A DNA stretch of 64,000 bases from Adineta ricciae (Eukaryota > Rotifera > Eurotatoria > Adinetida > Adinetidae). This document shows, piece by piece, positions 22,901 through 33,400 of this stretch (positions are counted from its first letter, which is position 1; each line of letters starts with the position of its first letter). Under the pieces are notes generated by a model. It was not told the origin of the DNA, did no database searches, and worked only from the letters and a program-made list of their open reading frames with translations. Location of the stretch: NCBI GenBank assembly GCA_905250025.1, contig CAJNOJ010000227.1, forward strand, positions 62,001 through 126,000, in the 5' to 3' direction. Position numbers and translations under genes: made by a program.

Positions 22901-24350
22901 AAGAATTATTTTAAATAAAAAGTCTTTTAACAAATTGGCGCTCACTTCTTCTTGTAGAAAACGTTTCTTTTCTATGAATAAATGAATTACGAATTTGTTT
23001 GACTATTCGAAATAGAAATGGAATTGAAATACGTAAAACAAGATTAATTCCTCCGACAAGTCCAATGATTGTTGTTATTATATAAATTAGACTTAATCGT
23101 GTTTCAATCGTATATTGACACATCAACGGATTACATTGATTATAATACGATCCGAAATAACTTTCATTAATCCATGATTGAATAAAAAGATTCTTTGCTA
23201 ATGAATCGATTTGATCATATTGATTATTGGAAGATTTTAGTATTGAAATATTCTTTAGCACTGTACTAGTTGAATTGGTTATTCGTTTGATTTTCCCAAA
23301 GCATATTTCATCATACAAACACTCTAATGTAGACATTAAAATTGAATGAAGAGGAAACCATGATTGATACATTCCAGGTATAATGAATTGTGTCTCATTT
23401 TCATAGAGAAATATGTTTTGATAACACTCAATTGACGATGTTGAAAAACAATTTTCTTTTGTATAAATTACGTTCGACGACAATGAATTGTTCACAGGTC
23501 TCTTCCAAAGAAACCCATTTGGTATTAGGACAATTTTGGCAGAACTTATAAGATCAATTCGAAATAAACTATTCGTTGGGACAATGAATTGATTGATATC
23601 AAAGGTTGTTTTCAGTAAATTTAAAATACGTTGAAATGATTCGGGTGTTGTTCTTTGAAATTGTTCGATGATCAAATTGATTTGTATTTCAAAGGATTGA
23701 ACATCTAATGCTTCAGTTGTGATAAACTTAGTTCGATAAAGCGATTGAAGAGAATCTTCGACTGTTTGCGTGGACATTTGACATAATGTGGATATTATTT
23801 GAAAAAAATATTCAAAATGATAACGAATATCGGATGTAGAAAGCATTTCACTTTCCGATCGAACGAACTGAAGATTTATCCAATCAGATGAGACAAATTG
23901 ACTCGAACATATCTCATGATATTCAGGTATCAGTTTCGTTAGAAAATAAAGATCAATAGCTGAATTACTACATGGACAGCTGAGAGTTAATGGGTATTTG
24001 GCATAAAGCTCAATAAAGTCTTTAGATGAAGGTGAATCTTTTGTAAAATGCACTGTATGTGGTTGAACGGAACTGTATATGACGATAATGATCATACTTG
24101 ATGTTAATAATATTAAGTAAATCCACGTAATAATACGTTGTTGGCGAACAATATTTTGATCTTCAGATGGTGGAATACTATTAAATAAATTTAATTTGAT
24201 TACTAATTGCTTTGTTGTTCGAATAATGTTTCTTAGACGATCAGCAATAGAAGCTAGAAAAGAAGAATGTCTTATTTAGAAAAAGAGCGTTCGACACAAT
24301 TCAAAATTTGGAACACGCGATCGAAATGGTGAAATTTTAACAAATATCAT
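19977..24350 (-). CDS. modular membrane protein with two two-pass modules and C-terminal FG-GAP repeats
   Basis: Seven exons join in frame to 1348 aa: 24317-24350, 22946-24253, 21525-22891, 21436-21470, 21205-21380, 20896-21159 and 19977-20839. Introns are 45-63 bp with good GT-AG borders, and apart from the first (ATG at 24350) none of these exons has a plausible start of its own. Residues about 12-447 and 448-903 are paralogous modules: cytosolic NLFxxxPPS and an Arg-rich patch, a membrane helix, a ~300-residue Cys-containing ectodomain (CSCS/CPCS, PGF or PGM, CLYDxxC, C.P..C.Y), a second helix (YIITxxIGLxGG), then a cytosolic tail. A seventh segment begins with RKKYFKR and a helix near 920-942. 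Six Asp-rich FG-GAP loops (for example DLNNDGSFDL, DLNQDGKDDI) then form a probable Ca2+-binding propeller outside the cell. The topology is self-consistent. Function is unknown; adhesion or recognition is inference. Confidence 0.78.
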
Positions 24351-24352
24351 AG

Positions 24353-25857
24353 TCAATTAATCCTTCTCAGTCGAAGACGAGCTGCTGGTGAAAATTTTTG
24401 CTTCCGAAGACTTTCAACACTCCTGCAAATCGTATTTCAAAAAAAGAAGTTTACTTGGATTATTTGCAGTGTGAACCCAAGGCGTTGTAACCGTTTTTTT
24501 TCGTTTCTGAAGTGTTAACATAATTGCCCATAGTTTATTAACAACTAACGGAGCAATAATATGATATGCTGACGATAAACCACCGAATAATCCAATCAAT
24601 GAAGTTAGAATAAATAAAAAATCGTTTCTCTTTGTAATTGTATATTGACACGTATCCGGTGAACATTGTGAATAATATTTATCAAAAAAGGTTTCTTTTT
24701 TCCATTGACTAATTAACATTCCCCCAAGTAATTGTTCGATAGTCTGATTTGATACAGAGGAATTTAATTTTTGAAAATTTATCGATGAATTTGATAGGTC
24801 ATCGATAAATGTTTGATCATAGAATACTTCAAGTGTTGATTTGAGAAGGGCACTGAACATGTAACAACCTGTTTGAAAACCCGGTAGAGTTTCATTTTCA
24901 ATTGTTGCTAAACCCATACAAATCGTGCTTGTCGAACTTGAACAAGTACATGAAGAATTATCCAGAAAATGATAAGTTATTCCTTGATAACCGATGGGAT
25001 TCTCTTCGTAGTCATCCGTTTTCAACGTTGGTGAAACACTTGTTACTGATCCACCTGTCATAAATAAATTTTGTGCGGTGATATTTTGAATGAAAGTTAA
25101 TGTTCTTAGAAAAGCTTTTGATATTGATTGAATGAAATCAGTTAATAATGATGAGATTTGAATTTGTAATGATTCTCGAGCAATTAATTGCGAATGAATG
25201 AATTCAGTTTGTAAGAAGATCTCAAGATTGTTTTCAGTCGTTTCACGAGTTAATTCACATAACCTACGGAGTGTGTTGAATTGAAATGCGGCAATGTTAT
25301 AAAAATCACTTTGAGTAGAATTAATCCATGTTTGTACATAGGTATTATATAATTCTGTGATGAAGTCATCAGAAATCAAATCACTCGTACATAACTCGTG
25401 ATAGTATGGGACTATTTGAATAAATTCTTTATATTTTATTGCAATTTTTCTACAAAAACATTGTAAAGATGTTTCTGTCGATATTGAAGAGTATTGTTCG
25501 AACGAAGGAAATTCCATAATCACCGTTTCGGATTTTGTTATTATAGAATAATAGGTTCCTATAAAGAGTAACGATGTTATCAAAAGAAATAAATACAAAC
25601 GAGTGGATCGACATTGATTTTGTATAATAAATTCGTCTTGTGAGCCATTATTGAACAAATTGAATTTGAAGAAAGTCTTTCTGAGAGACGAGAACGTACG
25701 ACGGAAATACCCGTTGATTGACATTATTTTCAGAGTAGAGAAGCTTGTCTGAAAATATTCCTTTTTAATTTGAAAGAATTTTGAATTCAAAAGAATGGAT
25801 GAAACGTTCTCAGAAAGGTACTCCGAGGATTGAAAAACAAAGGTAACTATTGTTCAT
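24353..25857 (-). CDS. one-module paralogue of the two-pass membrane module
   Basis: Model: exon 25822-25857 (ATG at 25857), exon 24455-25748, exon 24353-24381, giving about 452 aa. It is the same module as in the downstream gene: NLFNNGSQD, Arg-rich patch, membrane helix (YLFLLITSLLFIGTYY), Cys-containing ectodomain, YSQCSPDTCQYT, second helix (LFILTSLIGLFGGL). With the last exon the stop (24353-24355) lies 2 nt before the ATG of the downstream gene (24350), and this holds in the second block too. Alternatively, splicing from 24454 straight to 24253 joins the two genes in frame, giving a three-module protein. Reading through the donor instead ends the frame at 24414. I cannot decide between separate, bicistronic and fused products. 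Confidence 0.68.
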
Positions 25858-26444
25858 ATTTGTAATAGAAACATAAGATTGAATGTAAGTTCATTTTACA
25901 GAGAAAAAAAGGTTTTATTTTTATTAACAAAAAGAGGATGAAGTCAGCTAATTGAAATGATACCAAGGTCTTTTTAAAATACTTTCTAGAAAATTGAAGG
26001 AAGGAATTTCATCAAGGAGAATACCTTACACAACGCTGTGTAAGAAAAGGACTTTGTATGATATTGCGCAGAAAGTTTACAAAACATAACAATGTGCCGA
26101 TGGAGGAAACCCAAAGAAACTTTTCTTACATAGATTGATGAAGTTTGAGACGCTGATCACAAATGTGTTTTTCGACTAATTCAGCTTTGTCATGGTTTAT
26201 GTTGAACAGATAAATCAGCCCACACACCATCCCGTAACACCCGTAATCGAAAATTTTCCGATCTTCGACATATTGAAACACAAGATATAGCTGCTCTTCT
26301 AGCATAGACATTTGCATTCTTATTTACTTTAAAATATACGCTAGTTTCTTTATTTGTGAATAGTTAGTCGTTTTTAATCGAAATGAACATAAAAAATTGG
26401 AAAAAAAACGAGTACATATTAAATTTGCCCCCTTTCATTGTATA
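25858..26444. other. intergenic, no supported gene
   Basis: This AT-rich spacer includes the presumed promoter of the membrane-module gene. A 63-codon reverse-strand frame at 26126-26317 is not kept in the second block, where an indel removes its middle, so I do not call it. Confidence 0.5.
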
Positions 26445-26636
26445 TCATAAAGGGCCACAACATTTTCTGAAGATAGAACAGTCTTGCCCCACATTCTCGC
26501 CTGTAAATAAAGTAATCGAGTGTCAAGAGAATTGATAGAAACTGATAATCATTTGACAGTACTTATAAGCCATCATCGACGGCACCGTTACAGCCAAGAC
26601 GACGAGAGCAACAATGATAATCGAGAAGAGTTGCAT
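26445..26636 (-). CDS. tiny secreted Cys-rich peptide
   Basis: Two exons, 26558-26636 and 26445-26500, with a 57-bp GT-AG intron encode 43 aa. The first ~23 residues are a signal peptide (QLFSIIIVALVVLAVTVP). The short mature part carries four Cys spaced C-x6-C-x5-CC, a framework often seen in disulfide-knotted secreted peptides. Skipping the intron gives a 38-codon frame with a single Cys near its end, so the splice is what creates the Cys framework. Homologues and function are unknown. The second block has the same exon layout but has lost the ATG and one Cys of the CC pair (44365-44556), so only this copy looks expressible. Confidence 0.5.
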
Positions 26637-29334
26637 ACTGATGAAATCTTTTGCTTGAGTGTTTGTGAGAAAGTTGATTGATGTTGAGCACCTTGATGCT
26701 CACTTCCAATATATTTATTTAGCTTATTACGTCGTAGCTTTGTGGGTAATTGTCATGTGAAATTTCGCATTTGGAATAAATGGCGGTATTAAAACAGAAC
26801 GAGAAAAAGTTCACGTGTCGATATGTTGGGTGAGGGTATGGGAGATGAATATCGATTAAATACTGCCTTTTCGCCGGCACCCTCACGATACTGATGCAAA
26901 AATAATAGATCAATTTCATTGAAAGTCTAAAATATCACAATACTGATCGTTATTCTGAAGCATTTTCTTTTCAAACAAAAGCATGACTTTGACTGTTGCA
27001 TTAATCTCATAGATGGTGTCGCAATACCCTCTTTACAATGCTTGTCAAGACAATGATCGCATGAGGAGCAACTTTTACAAAAAAAGGTTTGATAATTATT
27101 TTGTATTAATAATACATACAGCGTCTTTTTGTATATTTCTCAACGAAAAAAATTGAAAAAAACTATCTCTGAAACATACTAGACTTGTAAAGCAAAACAT
27201 AAGACGAAAAAGTGAACATATTTATTCAAAGATGCTTGTCATCAGATGTGTGTTGCTAACGTTGGAAAGGAGTTGTGTTGAATGTATGCATAACGGATGA
27301 CATGATAGAACAATTGACATTTCCACACATACACCCACGTTCAAATATCAATTTCAAAGTTGATAATGGTAATATAAAGAATTAAGATAAATGACAAAGG
27401 ATGTTTATGGGTTAGAACTTTCCCTTGGGAACGCTTTTGAGCAAACCAATTGAAAAGTTGCGGATTAAAATGCATCTTTACGGTAATGTGTTACTATGTC
27501 AGGTACGACTACTCGAAGTAGAGCTCATTTACGGACGACAAACCGATGTACATTACGTAATAAAGCAACATTGTTCAACTAAGATAAGTGATAACCATTG
27601 CTCAAGTTTACCCTAAACTCAACAAATGTTGTTTTATTTGTTGTCTACAAATTAACATATCTGATTATTGTAAATATTCTTTCTAGGTTCGTTGATTTTA
27701 CGTAGATCAATGATCTAACAACGACTAACTATTTGGTTGTTGATCTCACAACTTACCAATGCATGTCTTGAGAATTCGAAACTACTGCCAACCCGTTTGA
27801 AAAACGAACCGAGCACGAGTTAGATTAAAAATGCAGCGAACGAAGCTCAAAACTAGGCTGTCAGTCTACAATCTCCGATCTTTCATATACCATGCACCAG
27901 CAGTGACACGAACTCAAATCGCTCAACAAATAAAACTGCATTAATTGAAGGTCATACGACGCCTGATCCCGTGATTTTACTAGAACACAATCGTTTACCA
28001 TACTCAAACGAAAGTAATTGATAAATTGGGGTCTAGGAACAAACTCAAAGAACAAATTTCACATCTAGCAATGGATGAAAAACGGCCACTACAAAATGCT
28101 ATTCGATGCATCGTATACAGGATCGAAAGTATTTCATTAATACGTTATGCCTTGTATGAAACTTTAACCATATCTTATTCTGTTAGATCGGCGACGAAAT
28201 ATTAGACATACGAAAATGATTCTGTTAAGTATAAATGGCTGGTCTATTGATCCACATACTGTTTGAAACATATTCTGGATAACTTGAAGATCTATTCAAT
28301 GATAGAGTAGTAGGAGAACCTTTGGAGAAATACGGTGACCATAAAGTTGTACGATATGAACATATTGCATCTCAAGAAATCGAATTACTTGCTCAAGATG
28401 ATTTAATGAGAGATGTCTTTAGCAATCGTTTTCTACGTTTTAGGGATGTCTTCTTTGTTACTATTGTTAATTTGTGTTTCATTAAAAAGTATTTTTGTGG
28501 AAAAACTTTTTTCTAGTGCGAGAGGGTGTTATGATACATATGAGCATAACGTCTATGCTTCACTTATCTCGGCTGTTAATAGAACGTAACTTATTTTGTT
28601 ATGATTCTTTATCATCAAACATAAACACGCTTATATAGTCACGATCGAAGTACAATGTTTACCTGTTTCTATCTATCGGTGAATTTACAGGGGTGCATGT
28701 ATATCGGTGTGAGTGAAGCAAAATGTACTGACGCCTATAGTTACAATTACAGGGGTGCATGTGTACCCGTATGGCTGAGCTTACATATATTTCTATCGAT
28801 TGCTATATGTATAGGTGTTGATGTGTATTCAGTTGTAATTCTGTACATGTATCACGAATCGAGCCAGACAGCTGCTTGATGATGGTCTAAAGGTTACAGG
28901 TAGAATTGATAAAAATACCTCGAAGCAAAATAACAAATGTATATTCATTGAAAAAATTATTATGATGGTGTAGATACGCTTCAGAGTGTTTTTTCGTACA
29001 GAGAAAAAAAAAATTATTGCCTAAAATTAGTTTTTTATCGATTTTAACCGAAGGGTAAGCTTGTTTTCATGGCGAGAGAAGCGGTAATAGAATAACCAGC
29101 ATTGACACTTTTGTCGTACCCAACAATGCAAAAGATAGTTCTGTTCCATTGATCAGAAGAAGCAAAACAGAGAATGCCACTACCTTATTAAAACTTATAG
29201 TACATCGATGTCACGCGGCTGACAAACAGTCGCTTCACTGCTTTTATTAGTTAAGTTCACATATATTTTTTGAAAACAATCGTCGAAACATAAGTATAGT
29301 CTTGATGACATCTACTAATATTGTATCGCTCGAA
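26637..29334. other. long intergenic stretch conserved in both blocks, no clear gene
   Basis: About 2.7 kb precedes the permease. Short frames (27425-27616, 27861-28055, 28322-28516, 28655-28879) have counterparts in the second block, but they have no domains, change length between copies and lack splice-linked partners. A GGGGTGCATGT motif occurs twice near 28690 and 28750. I see dispersed-repeat-like sequence but no defined element. Confidence 0.4.
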
Positions 29335-29351
29335 ATTTTCGATCATATTAG

Positions 29352-29856
29352 ATTGGCACATCAGTTCTGCACGTTTTCTTTCCACCCATGCAGTAGGCGA
29401 CTTTATTTTTCAAAAACACTCTCCATCAATCAGCAACATAACGTTAAGGTCAATATCGGTGTGTTTTTTGAACTCGACAGGACAAAAATAGATATTCCGC
29501 AGAGAAACATAAGGAAATGAAAGGACAACGAATTACACGTATGGTTCCAACAGGAGAGAAATAGTCATACCCATGTGTGCGTCCGCTAAGAAAAGATCTA
29601 GTTTTTATCAAATTGAAAATGATTAAATAGTGTTCTTCTTTAAGAGGCATCTCTCTCGATTCATACTTCAGCACGAGAAAAAAATTCAAAAGGATTTCTG
29701 GAGCAATATCGAAAACAGAGATGAGCAAGTCAGTGATTTTTCGCCGCAAGTCGAGTTAAGTCATACCTATTTCAAAAACCCTCCAAGTCAAGTCTAAAAT
29801 GACTTGACTTGCCCATCTCTGATCGAAAACGTGCAGAACTTATGTGCCAATCGGAT
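29352..29856. repeat. inverted repeat pair upstream of the permease
   Basis: About 28 bp at 29352-29379 (GATTGGCACAT...GCACGTTTTC) is found inverted at about 29825-29852, roughly 450 bp apart and ending about 55 bp before the permease ATG. The right arm touches the small hAT-type MITE. The pair may be the ends of an older non-autonomous element or of a hairpin-forming promoter segment. It is kept in the second block. Confidence 0.65.
29716..29821. mobile_element. 106-bp hAT-type MITE
   Basis: Ends CAGAGATGAGCAAGTCA and the complement of CAGAGATGGGCAAGTCA are inverted. A perfect 8-bp duplication ATCGAAAA flanks the element (29708-29715 and 29822-29829). The CAGAGATG start and 8-bp duplication fit the hAT superfamily. 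The same insertion is present in the second block at 47684-47789, so it predates the split of the two copies. Confidence 0.87.
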
Positions 29857-29908
29857 AAATATTGTTATTCTTTCTTAATAGATTTGGTAATAGTGAATAA
29901 GAACAATC

Positions 29909-31654
29909 ATGCTGCCTCAAGTACCAGAGGATGACAGTTGCCAGAGCAATTCACTTGCCATGCCAGATAGAATTATTTCTATTCCATCTCCAAATCAGAA
30001 AACGAGCCTATGTCAACGAATGATTGATTCATTTAAACCGGCACTACCCACTACATCTGTTTCAATCGAAATGAATGAATTGAAACAAATAGAGAGTAAT
30101 GATGATGACGTGAGAAAAGGAGAAACTGGCCTACATCAAACATTAACAAATCGACATTTACAAATGATTGCGATAGGCGGTTCAATTGGCACTGGACTCT
30201 TTGTTGGGTCGGGATCTTCTCTTGCTACTGGTGGTCCTGCTGCACTGATTATCGATTATGTTGTTATTGGTTTTATGCTCTTCAATGTATCTATGGCATT
30301 AGGAGAACTCAGCGTCGTCTTTCCTGTTTCCGGCTCATTTTCAACTCTTAGCACACGTTTTCTTGATCCAGCTTGGGGATTCGCTATGGGTTGGAATTAT
30401 GCTCTAAATTGGTTAGTTGTCATGCCACTGGAATTAACAGCAGCTGGATTAGTTGTCGGCTACTGGACCACATCTGTGAACATAGCTGTTTGGATTAGTA
30501 TTCTTTTGGTTGCACTTCTAATTGTTAATTTATTCGGCGTTCGAGGTTATGGTGAAATTGAATTCTTTATTTCTATTATTAAAGTGATTGCTATCGTTGG
30601 TTTCATTATTCTTGGTATTGTTCTTATATTTGGAGGTGGACCAAATCATGAATACATAGGTGGAAAATATTGGAAAAACCCAGGTGCGTTCGCTAATGGA
30701 TTTCAAGGAATATGTACGGTCTTCGTTACTGCAGCCTTTGCTTTTGCTGGGACCGAACTGGTTGGATTAGCAGCGGCAGAAACAGACAATCCAAAAGAAA
30801 CCATTCCACGTGCCACAAAACAAGTCTTTTGGCGAGTCACATTATTTTATATTGTGTCATTAACAATCATCGGCTGTTTGGTTCCCTATACATCTTCACG
30901 TCTTCTTAATGGATCGTCAAGTTATGATGCATCAGCATCACCTTTCGTAATTGCTATTGAAGATGCTGGAATTAAAGTATTACCTTCTATATTTAATGCT
31001 GTTATTCTCTGTGCTGTTCTTTCCGTAGCTAATTCTTCTGTTTATGGAGCATCTCGAACATTATGTGCACTTGCTGAGTGTGGTCAGGCACCTAAGATAC
31101 TTGCTTATATTGATCGTAAGGGCCGTCCACTCTCTTCTATCATTATATCAATGTTACTAGGGTGTATCGCTTATATAAATTGTGGAAAAGTTGGCTCTCA
31201 GGTGTTTAATTGGTTAGTGGCAATTTCTGGTTTATCATCATTTTTCACATGGGGTTCCATATGCGCATGTCATATAATGTTTCGATTAGCATGGACCTCA
31301 CAAGGTCATTCATTGAAAGAGCTCCCTTTCGTAGCACCTTTTGGAGTGATTGGCAGTTATTTTGGCCTTTTACTCAATATCATATGTCTTGTAGCTCAAT
31401 TTTATGTAGCTCTGTTTCCAGTAGATGGTTCGCCGAATGCTGAGGCTTTTTTCGAAGCTTATCTGGCTGCTCCCATTGTAATTGCATCATATCTGGTATG
31501 GAAAATATGGCAGAAAACATCTTTTCAGCGACCCAGCACCGTAGATCTCGAGACCGGCCGGCGTTTATTCGATACACAACAGAGCGCCGAGGAAGAAAAG
31601 GCTCAACGTAAAACATGGTCTCTGTGGAAAAGATTATACTATAAATTGTGCTAA
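29909..31654 (+). CDS. fungal-type amino-acid permease (YAT/APC family)
   Basis: An uninterrupted 581-aa frame. A hydrophilic N-terminal tail (about 70 aa) is followed by the family signature GLHQTLTNRHLQMIAIGGSIGTGLFVGSG and about 12 membrane helices with FAGTELVGLAAAETDNP, typical of yeast Gap1-like amino-acid/proton symporters. The C-terminus (SLWKRLYYKLC) ends with Cys, as in fungal members whose terminal Cys is palmitoylated. It would import amino acids at the plasma membrane. It lacks introns, while the neighbouring large genes have several. Length and motifs match fungal or bacterial rather than animal transporters, so horizontal acquisition is likely. An hAT MITE and an inverted repeat lie just upstream. 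The second copy (47877-48230) is cut by an assembly gap. Confidence 0.9.
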   Translation: MLPQVPEDDSCQSNSLAMPDRIISIPSPNQKTSLCQRMIDSFKPALPTTSVSIEMNELKQIESNDDDVRKGETGLHQTLTNRHLQMIAIGGSIGTGLFVGSGSSLATGGPAALIIDYVVIGFMLFNVSMALGELSVVFPVSGSFSTLSTRFLDPAWGFAMGWNYALNWLVVMPLELTAAGLVVGYWTTSVNIAVWISILLVALLIVNLFGVRGYGEIEFFISIIKVIAIVGFIILGIVLIFGGGPNHEYIGGKYWKNPGAFANGFQGICTVFVTAAFAFAGTELVGLAAAETDNPKETIPRATKQVFWRVTLFYIVSLTIIGCLVPYTSSRLLNGSSSYDASASPFVIAIEDAGIKVLPSIFNAVILCAVLSVANSSVYGASRTLCALAECGQAPKILAYIDRKGRPLSSIIISMLLGCIAYINCGKVGSQVFNWLVAISGLSSFFTWGSICACHIMFRLAWTSQGHSLKELPFVAPFGVIGSYFGLLLNIICLVAQFYVALFPVDGSPNAEAFFEAYLAAPIVIASYLVWKIWQKTSFQRPSTVDLETGRRLFDTQQSAEEEKAQRKTWSLWKRLYYKLC

Positions 31655-32394
31655 ACTTTTGTACTGATTATATAAGTCATTACTTCGCGGAGGACTTTTT
31701 TGACTGGATGTACTTTAACCAAGCTCCACCGATCCCAGATTCCGGAAACTTCGGATGTTATCGGATTCTGTTAACTAAAGTCGATGATAGTCGATAGATT
31801 CCGACAGATTTTGCCATTCATATTAAAATGAAAATTGCGAGCAATTAAAACAAACTATCATCTATGTATGAAGCATATTTGCAGCTGCTCGCTTGAGTTT
31901 TTTTTAGCGCTTACTTGTTCCATAAACTGTAGAGATATTTACACGATCGTAAAAATAAAATGCTTTTTGTATGCAAGATGCTGGAGAATCAGACATGTTT
32001 TATTTGCTTTTGGATATGCTATAAGAACCACTTTTCCAGCGTGACATCTAGAGGTTCTATTGCAGAGATAGTGTGATCGTTTCAACATGTCTTGATGTAT
32101 GAAATACCTTAAAATTCTCAAGATTCAACATTACAGAGATTATAAAACTCGTGTTATTCAGTACCAGCAAAGTCAATCTGTGATGAGTTTCAAATGTCAT
32201 AAAATTCAAGTATCTGAAATAATTTCATTTCGTATTCTATACTGAGTTCAAAGCAAAGAAAATTTGCTTATAATACTTCTTCACTCGTTGAGGCTATAGT
32301 ATCAACATTAGCTCAATATGGCATTGATGATCTAAAGAAACGATGCAGCATAATGGCGAAGAGTGTATAGTGTGCGTCTGAGCACTACTCAATT
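31655..32394. other. intergenic, nothing recognised
   Basis: This AT-rich spacer follows the permease. No reading frame with domain features was seen. Confidence 0.5.
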
Positions 32395-32936
32395 GGGCTT
32401 ACCCGCTCTTCGCCAATAAGGCTTTCGCCAATAGGACATTCGCTATCGGCGAGTTTCCCTTGTAATTTCACCAATACATTCCGTTGACTTTCGACAGTCG
32501 GCGAGATTCCAGTGTATTTTTGCCAATACATCGCATAGACTTTCGACAGTTGGCGAGAATCCACTGTAATTTCGCCAACATATTACGAGACTTTCGCCAT
32601 CAACGAAAGTTTATTGAACTTTCATTATCAAGTATACAGAAATAATCTTTATTAACAAGTCATATAGATGAACACGACAAGATATGACAGGCAGTTGAAA
32701 TCTTACATATAATGTTTCCTCTCCTTCTGCTAGGAATAACAATATACACGCAGTGTACGTTTTTTTAAATTAGCGAATATAAAAAGACTCTCGTTCATTG
32801 GCGAATGCCCACTATAATTTCGCCAATGGCATTCAAGACTTTCGTCAATTGGCGAACCTCCCTTGCATTTTCGCCAATACAACATATGGAGTTTCGTCAA
32901 TTGGCGAAAGTCTTATTGGCGAAATTCGGAAATCCC
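32395..32936. mobile_element. MITE built of TTCGCCAAT boxes
   Basis: The two ends are inverted: GGGCTTACCCG...TTCGCCAATAAGG at left and its near-complement at right (TTATTGGCGAAATTCGG...CCC). Internally, TTCGCCAAT or its complement recurs more than ten times with a spacing of roughly 20-60 bp. Flanks tactcaatt and tcctcaaca match at six of nine positions, so a decayed 9-bp duplication is possible but not proven. Confidence 0.7.
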
Positions 32937-33400
32937 TCCTCAACATGGAAAGCCATTGATCACACCAACGTCATCGATAATTTGCCGATGCTGTCCGAAG
33001 AAGAGCTTGGTGATACCACTTTGGGTGGGAAATATGTGATGCGAGCAACCCTGTCTATATAAATGCTTCTTATGAGTGTTTCTCGATTGAAACGTGCTCC
33101 ATCTTACGCCGCCGAAAATTTGGTAACACCGGCTTGGCGGTAGTTGTCGCCTACAGCATCCAAAGGGGCCAGTCATTCCCTAACGTTATCCGCGCACCAA
33201 CTCAGTCGGCACAGAGTCAACAGAATAGTTATTATCCTACGATTCAATTCTCTCCAGATGAAATCCTTGAATGGTGGTTTGACTGTCCGATCGACACTCC
33301 CTACCATGAGCATGTTTATCACTTTTTTGCCAATATTTCCGTCAAATACATGCGGTTTTGGCTAAGAAAACGTCTATTACCCTAAAAAATCATGATTTTT
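32937..33400 (+). pseudogene. degenerate remnant of a SWIM-type transposon-related gene
   Basis: Fragments in different + frames read like the C-terminal part of a SWIM-zinc-finger gene family seen in invertebrate transposons: LSEEELGDTTLG near 33000, a RAPSYAAENL stretch near 33100, then YYPTIQFSPDEILEWWFDCPI near 33230-33300. The expected CxC...CxH metal ligands are mostly lost (only one Cys remains). Frames shift between fragments and there are stops. The family match is from memory, so confidence is low. Confidence 0.33.

Larger units (their letters stand above)
18376..30262. repeat. 11.9-kb block, copy 1 (second copy 36967-48230)
   Basis: Sequence from 'tgcatcctgcacc' in the Cys-rich gene to 'gattatgtt' inside the permease recurs collinearly at 36967-48230 with substitutions and small indels. 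The length difference (about 620 bp) is mostly the MITE at 19161-19694, which only this copy has. All genes in the block keep their order and strand. Copy 1 continues beyond the homology on both sides, whereas copy 2 ends exactly at N characters. Confidence 0.9.

Noticed and set aside
26126..26317. 63-codon reverse-strand frame
   Set aside because: The second block has a deletion through it, it has no domain and no signal peptide.
28655..28879. 74-codon frame with hydrophobic stretch before the permease
   Set aside because: It changes length between the two blocks, lacks splice partners and overlaps a locally repeated GGGGTGCATGT sequence.
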